Assembly (NCBI GenBank): GCA_016742125.1
Contig: JACVCM010000016.1
Span: 1-42,499 of the forward strand
Direction: 5' to 3'
Length of the DNA: 42,499 bases
From: Sphingomonadaceae bacterium
GTDB lineage: Bacteria > Pseudomonadota > Alphaproteobacteria > Sphingomonadales > Sphingomonadaceae
Within the stretch, counting starts at the first letter, position 1. Every line of letters begins with the position of its first letter. Under the pieces are notes generated by a model, which worked only from the letters and a program-made list of their open reading frames with translations, did no database searches and was not told where the DNA came from. Below, piece by piece: positions 38,676-42,499 of the stretch. The position numbers and the translations under genes were made by a program.

Positions 38676-40793
38676 TTACCAGTAATAGCGCAGCTTCTTT
38701 GCCCAGACCGAGGTGGGATATTGCCCCTTCAACTGCTCGAACCACCGCTTGCGCTGCGATTGTGGTGCCTCGGAGGCATCGCAGCCATTATAGCCCGCCG
38801 GGGCGTAGCAGTTGATCGCGCGATAAAGGGCATAGGCCCGCTGGTCGGGAAGCGCGGTCCTGTCCGCCATCACCATCTTGTAGCCATCCAGTCGTGAGAA
38901 GCGCTTACCGGGGAACAGGCTTGGCGTTCCGCCAAGCTCATCCGCATCGGGCAGCTCGTCCACAAAGTTGGTGACACCATAATAATCGGGATCGAGACCG
39001 CTGGTCCTTATAAACTCCCCAAGACAGAGCAGCCCTTGCGGGTCCTTTGGTTTGGCCGAAAGCGTTGTAGCAACTGCCTTCAACGACGGACAAATATATT
39101 CCTTGGTCCCTTCCCATCGGAACAGCGTAATGTCGGTGTAACGGGGTGTCTGGTAATCGTCCTGCTGCATTGGCCGGGCCGTTGCCGGAACCAGCGGCAG
39201 GTCGCGCAGGAAATCGGCATAGGCCCCGCGGGTCAGATCCTTGTAGAGAAGCGTGAAAATCGCCACTTTCTGTTCGCGATCGGACATTGCCTGAGCGGCC
39301 TGCTTGCGAAGGAGCGCAGGCCCGGCATGGTAGCGGAGCAGTATCTCGCGTATATCGGGATCGCGGATTGCCGAACTGGTTGCAAAGACATTGTCTACCG
39401 CCTTGGCCCGTTCATCATGCAGGGCCAGCGCCAGTTCCGCCGATCCGCGCTGATGCGGCTTTTTGGCGGCAGCAATCAGGGCAATCAGCGCCCCGCGAGC
39501 CGCCGGATCGCCCGCCGCATCGAGCGCGACGGCACGCAGCAACTGGCGGCTGAAATCGAGAAAGCTGCCACTCACTTTGCCAGCAGGTATCAGGCGGAGC
39601 ACGTCGGCGGGGTTCTTCGCCACATAAAAGGAATGTACCGCCTGCAAATAGGTGAAAAGCGCGTCATTGCCTGCAAAGCGCGGACGCTGTGCATCGAGCG
39701 CTGCGCGGCTGATCGGCGGCGTCCGATAGTCGGCAAATTTCGGATCATCTGCTTGACGCATCGCGCGCAGATTGAGCACCGCGAGCAGCATCGGATCGCG
39801 CACATCCTCAGGCTTCAATTCGCCAAGCAGTTTGATGTCGATTTCCTGCACCAGATCGGGGAAAGACAGGGTCGGAGGACGTTGCTGCCGGAACAATGCA
39901 GCATAGGCGGCCGTCAGCCGTGGGTTGTCGTTGCCCAGCCAGTAAATGCGCCGGAGCAGGCCTCCGGCCGAAGCAGCAAAGCGGCCGCGTGGATAAGTCT
40001 TGAGATAGGTACCGAACGCATCTTCTGACGCATGGAGAAGTTCGCTGTTGGGGTTGGTTTCGAGCAAAGCGCCATATTCATCGAAGGCGCCCTGCATCGA
40101 CTGGTTCAGAAGCGCGCGACCGATCATGTAAGATGCCGCTTCGGTCAGCCAGCTGGATTCTGTCCTGCCGATTTCGTTGAACATCATGCGGGCTTCATCG
40201 AAATTGCCGTCATAAAAGGCGGCCGCACCGATCAGATAGTCGGCAAAGGCGCGCCCGGCCTTCGACCTGATGCCTGCCAATGCTGAGCGCGCGGTTTCGG
40301 CAGCGTCGGTGTCGCTGCTGCATTCGGGCTTCAGTGCTGTGCGCACAACCGTCAGCGTGGCCTTTTCATCTCTGGACAGACCCTTTGCCCCCGCCACCGC
40401 CGCAACATATTCCGCGCCAGCCGCCATGTTGCTCATGCAGCGCGTGCCAAAGGGGAAATTGCCTGTTTCGTCGTCTTCGGCCCCTGCTGGCGACGGCCCG
40501 AGCTTATAGGCAAAGCCGGCCCAGTCGAACGGCTCGGCCTCGCCCCGGCGTTCAGGGATGTCATAAGCATATTTGCTGGCAGGTCCCACCGCGCCGTGGA
40601 AATCGTGGAGCAGCATGAGCAGATTGACGCGTGTGTCATTTCCGGGGCTGAGCAAAGCGGTGCTGCTGCACCCGTTATAATCGGTCTGGCGGATTTTCCA
40701 GTCGGGGTAGCATGTCGAATCGGCGCTGGCATACGCGGCGCCCGCGAAAAGGAGCGCCATTGCAGCCAGAAAAATCGCCAACATCCTGTTCAT
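38676..40793 (-). CDS. Large exported solenoid protein of unknown function
   Basis: A 705-residue protein with a signal peptide (AIFLAAMALLFAGAAYASA). Cysteines occur near both ends (TCYPDWK, YNGCSS, then INCYAPAGYNGC), suggesting disulfides. The middle is built of helical repeats of TPR/Sel1 type, for example FADYLIGAAAFYDGNFDEARMMFNEIGR and SYMIGRALLNQSMQGAFDEYGALLE, with PRGRFAASAGGLLRRIYWL and repeated LR-rich helices. It would sit in the periplasm or on the outer membrane. I know no assigned function. It is followed by the DUF3142 gene at 25 bases, a conserved-looking pair. The ATG at 40793 has GGGAGA upstream; the longer open frame lacks such a site. Confidence 0.83.
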   Translation of the reverse strand: MNRMLAIFLAAMALLFAGAAYASADSTCYPDWKIRQTDYNGCSSTALLSPGNDTRVNLLMLLHDFHGAVGPASKYAYDIPERRGEAEPFDWAGFAYKLGPSPAGAEDDETGNFPFGTRCMSNMAAGAEYVAAVAGAKGLSRDEKATLTVVRTALKPECSSDTDAAETARSALAGIRSKAGRAFADYLIGAAAFYDGNFDEARMMFNEIGRTESSWLTEAASYMIGRALLNQSMQGAFDEYGALLETNPNSELLHASEDAFGTYLKTYPRGRFAASAGGLLRRIYWLGNDNPRLTAAYAALFRQQRPPTLSFPDLVQEIDIKLLGELKPEDVRDPMLLAVLNLRAMRQADDPKFADYRTPPISRAALDAQRPRFAGNDALFTYLQAVHSFYVAKNPADVLRLIPAGKVSGSFLDFSRQLLRAVALDAAGDPAARGALIALIAAAKKPHQRGSAELALALHDERAKAVDNVFATSSAIRDPDIREILLRYHAGPALLRKQAAQAMSDREQKVAIFTLLYKDLTRGAYADFLRDLPLVPATARPMQQDDYQTPRYTDITLFRWEGTKEYICPSLKAVATTLSAKPKDPQGLLCLGEFIRTSGLDPDYYGVTNFVDELPDADELGGTPSLFPGKRFSRLDGYKMVMADRTALPDQRAYALYRAINCYAPAGYNGCDASEAPQSQRKRWFEQLKGQYPTSVWAKKLRYYW

Positions 40794-40956
40794 CCGACTT
40801 CTCCCGACCGAGTCACATGCCTGAATGACAATGAAACGAACGCGGTATTTTCGCAACCACATCGGCCATTCGCGCGGCTTGACTGCAGATACCGCATTGG
40901 GTCGCGCGCTTGCGATGAAGATGCCGCCATAGTCTGGCCCTTCGCCCGTCTGTTGG

Positions 40957-41355
40957 TCATCCAAAAGGGTTTCGGATCACCAGCCTTTCGTCAACCACAA
41001 GGCCGTTTTGCATATCCTCTGACCAAAGGATGTCGCAACCCGCAGCCAATGCTGCACCGACAATCATCCCGTCATAAACAGAAAGATTATATCGCTGGGC
41101 GATGCGAATCCCCTCCTCATGCGCTGCTATATCCAAAGGGTCGACCTGCAAAAGCGCTCGAATATCGGCGAGCAGCATGGCGACCTCATCCCAGGCCAAA
41201 CCGAATTTGCGCCGACTGACATTCGCCAGCTCATTCAGCACCTGTACACTGATCACGCCGCCTGCGCGCAGGAGACTCTCAGCGCGATCCGCCTTTTCGC
41301 GGTCGTTCGACAGCAGATAGACCAACACATTAGTATCTATGAAGTTATCGGGCAT
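40957..41355 (-). CDS. vapC: PIN-domain toxin (VapC type)
   Basis: A 132-residue PIN ribonuclease with acid residues Asp7 (IDTN), Glu42 (LNELANV), Asp95 (VYDGMIV) and Glu113/Asp114 (WSEDM). The start ATG at 41355 overlaps the end of the antitoxin gene by 11 bases, with GAGG just upstream; an ATG 9 bases earlier is possible. VapC toxins usually cut initiator tRNA or rRNA. Its C-terminal block (GCDILWSEDMQNGLVV..RNPFG) is close to that of the PIN protein at 35100-35552, though its antitoxin is of another family. Confidence 0.9.
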   Translation of the reverse strand: MPDNFIDTNVLVYLLSNDREKADRAESLLRAGGVISVQVLNELANVSRRKFGLAWDEVAMLLADIRALLQVDPLDIAAHEEGIRIAQRYNLSVYDGMIVGAALAAGCDILWSEDMQNGLVVDERLVIRNPFG

Positions 41356-41575
41356 TCGCCTCATCCCGGTCGAACTTGAAATCCGCCGGAATGCGTCCGC
41401 GTAGCTTGCGAAGCCGCTCGATCATCTCTTCGCGACCGGGTTTACGGGCAATGCCCATGCTCCGCGCATCGGCGATGTGAATCTCGACATCGTCGCCTTC
41501 ACGTAATTTGAGTGCGTCGACCACAGCGGCGGGTAGCCGCACGGCCAGACTGTTTCCCCATTTTGCAACCTGCAT
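41345..41575 (-). CDS. vapB: AbrB/VapB-family antitoxin
   Basis: A 76-residue antitoxin. The N-terminal AbrB/SpoVT-type swapped-hairpin motif is MQVAKWGNSLAVRLPAAVVDALKLREGDDVEIHI, which binds DNA. The C-terminal part (about 45-76) with a Lys/Arg-rich segment and RIPADFKFDRDEA should bind and block the toxin. I chose the ATG at 41575 because GGAG lies 6 bases before it; in-frame ATGs at 41581 and 41587 are alternatives. It overlaps the toxin gene and probably represses the pair through the palindrome upstream. Confidence 0.87.
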   Translation of the reverse strand: MQVAKWGNSLAVRLPAAVVDALKLREGDDVEIHIADARSMGIARKPGREEMIERLRKLRGRIPADFKFDRDEANAR

Positions 41576-41585
41576 GACCATCTCC

Positions 41586-41614
41586 ATGATATACTTCCAC
41601 TTGATGTATATCAT
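41586..41614 (-). promoter_or_regulatory. Operator of the vapBC pair
   Basis: ATGATATAC and GTATATCAT form a perfect 9-bp inverted repeat with an 11-base spacer, directly before the antitoxin start. The position suits autoregulation by a VapB dimer pair. Confidence 0.65.
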
Positions 41615-42139
41615 TGCCGGCTGTGGGGCAATGCATGATTTCCTTCCGCCCCAGTTGACCACAAGATATTGGGATCGAATTTGCCCGAAGGCACAAATTC
41701 CAAAAATATTTTCATTGGCCGATTTTGCATCTTGCGCCCGAAAAAATGCTTAGAAGGTCCACGCGTCGCTGCATTGCAGCACCATCGGCACTGCGACGAA
41801 TGGAATCACAATAGCGACGAAATGAGTGGTTAATTTACCATTTACCCCCTTGCGTCTGAAAATGATTGAGGCACTATAGGTAGCGGTTGGCCGTAGGGGG
41901 CATCACCACAAATTGTGCTTTGAGCTGCAGAACGTGATTCTGCCGGCGGGAGGATTTTTCCCGTCGATAAGCTGGGGACAAGTGAAAAATAAGCCCCTGC
42001 AATGACCAAAAAATGCTAACAGGGAGTTTCGCGCCCTGAGTCGAACAAGACAGGAACATTGTCCTGTCGTACTGGAGCCGGGCGGTTTTGGCCAATGGGG
42101 TGGACCATAGCCGTCAAATGAAGGGAGCATCGAGTTCAA
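41615..42139. other. About 525 bp without a gene, upstream of nrdA
   Basis: I find no gene here. Sequence features are GCTGCATTGCAGC (41768-41780, palindrome), a promoter-like TTGCGT near 41851 with TATAGG at 41875-41880 (spacer about 18), CACAAATTGTG (41907-41917) and the hairpin GACAGGA/TCCTGTC (42049-42068) with a 6-base loop. The promoter-like pair would give a leader of about 255 bases for nrdA. Confidence 0.35.
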
Positions 42140-42499
42140 ATGGATTTCAGGGACACTGGCCGGGGGGCCGACGAAATAAACGCTGGGATGATCGACGTGC
42201 TGGAAAAGGAATCGGTGGTTACCGAAACGAAATCCGAAGAAAAGGCGAAGCCTGCGCCCGCACCCAAAAAGGCGGTGTCGAGCAAGAGCGTCGATGAGCG
42301 CCGCTTCAACGTCGTCACCGATTCGTCGCGTGATACGCTGCTGACCGAATTCGGGAAGGATACGTTGCAGGACCGCTATCTGCTTCCCGGCGAAAGCTAT
42401 CAGGACCTGTTTGCGCGCGTCGCGGCCGCCTATGCCGATGACGAGGCACATGCGCAGCGGCTCTATGACTATATCTCGAAGCTCTGGTTCATGCCCGCC
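42140..42499 (+). CDS. nrdA: Ribonucleoside-diphosphate reductase, alpha subunit (3' end outside window)
   Basis: The first 120 codons of a large subunit of ribonucleotide reductase; the frame is open to the right edge. The run VDERRFNVVTDSSRDTLLTEFGKDTLQDRYLLPGESYQDLF ending YDYISKLWFMPA is the start of the catalytic alpha chain as found in alphaproteobacteria. It would reduce ribonucleotides to deoxyribonucleotides. The N-terminal extension of about 45 residues is rich in Glu, Lys, Ala and Pro and is probably flexible. The ATG at 42140 has AAGGGAG 12 bases upstream, rather far; the ATG at 42188 is an alternative start. Whether a beta subunit follows cannot be seen. Confidence 0.85.
   Translation, partial: MDFRDTGRGADEINAGMIDVLEKESVVTETKSEEKAKPAPAPKKAVSSKSVDERRFNVVTDSSRDTLLTEFGKDTLQDRYLLPGESYQDLFARVAAAYADDEAHAQRLYDYISKLWFMPA

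Noticed and set aside
41907..41917. CACAAATTGTG upstream of nrdA as an NrdR box
   Set aside because: NrdR sites have CACAA and TTGTG separated by about four bases and occur in pairs; here the halves are one base apart and no partner was found.
1..42499. CRISPR arrays, rRNA genes or riboswitches
   Set aside because: No regularly spaced repeats and no rRNA sequence were seen, and no leader resembled a riboswitch class I could name.

Overview
This 42.5 kb window is a chromosomal piece of an alphaproteobacterium, almost certainly of the order Sphingomonadales. The signs are two TonB-dependent receptors of sphingomonad type, a tonB-exbB-exbD-exbD locus, an RcnB-like secreted protein, a class I fumarase, an EgtB/EgtD pair, a coniferyl-aldehyde-dehydrogenase-like enzyme and high-GC housekeeping genes with Shine-Dalgarno sites of the AGGAG type. 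The genus cannot be fixed by eye. Both ends of the window cut through genes: a membrane-linked spermidine-synthase-like protein on the left and the ribonucleotide reductase large subunit on the right.

Layout. 1-6.1 kb: the spermidine-synthase-like end, a gamma carbonic anhydrase, a Fur-box-controlled siderophore receptor, an ArsC-type arsenate reductase, a periplasmic protein, a short remnant of a flavin amine oxidase and an SDR oxidoreductase. 6.1-11 kb: tRNA-Leu(CAA), an aldehyde dehydrogenase, a thiolase, a small lipoprotein, an RcnB-like protein and a DJ-1/PfpI protein resembling isonitrile hydratase. 11.1-13 kb: glnB-glnA behind a textbook sigma-54 promoter. 13-16.5 kb: a divergent pair of exported hydrolases (amidohydrolase and M20 peptidase). 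16.6-19.3 kb: the TonB energy-transduction operon. 19.5-24.3 kb: an exported hypothetical protein, then a left-pointing set of HIG1 protein, cobalamin adenosyltransferase, egtB and egtD with overlapping genes, then gluQRS. 24.4-27.8 kb: an HNH nuclease, an AT-richer fic gene behind a long nested palindrome, a lone 2Fe-2S oxidoreductase subunit and a class II aldolase. 28-33.7 kb: a large TonB receptor, a strong terminator and two overlapping sulfotransferase genes. 33.8-37 kb: rpsU, an FKBP isomerase, a Phd/PIN toxin-antitoxin pair and fumarase. 37.4-42.5 kb: an EF-hand protein, a DUF3142 protein with a large solenoid partner, an AbrB/PIN toxin-antitoxin pair and the start of nrdA.

How the genes fit together. 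The TonB/ExbB/ExbD complex would energise both receptors. The glnB-glnA pair is the nitrogen assimilation core and its promoter architecture matches nitrogen control. EgtB and EgtD supply the committed steps of ergothioneine synthesis. The two PIN toxins resemble each other but pair with antitoxins of two unrelated families, and each locus has its own palindromic operator.

The best candidates for something undescribed are (i) the large TonB receptor followed by two coupled sulfotransferase genes behind a strong terminator that leaves almost no room for a promoter, and (ii) the fic gene, whose start region lies in a 67-bp nested hairpin. All assignments are from reading motifs and gene order; no database search was made.
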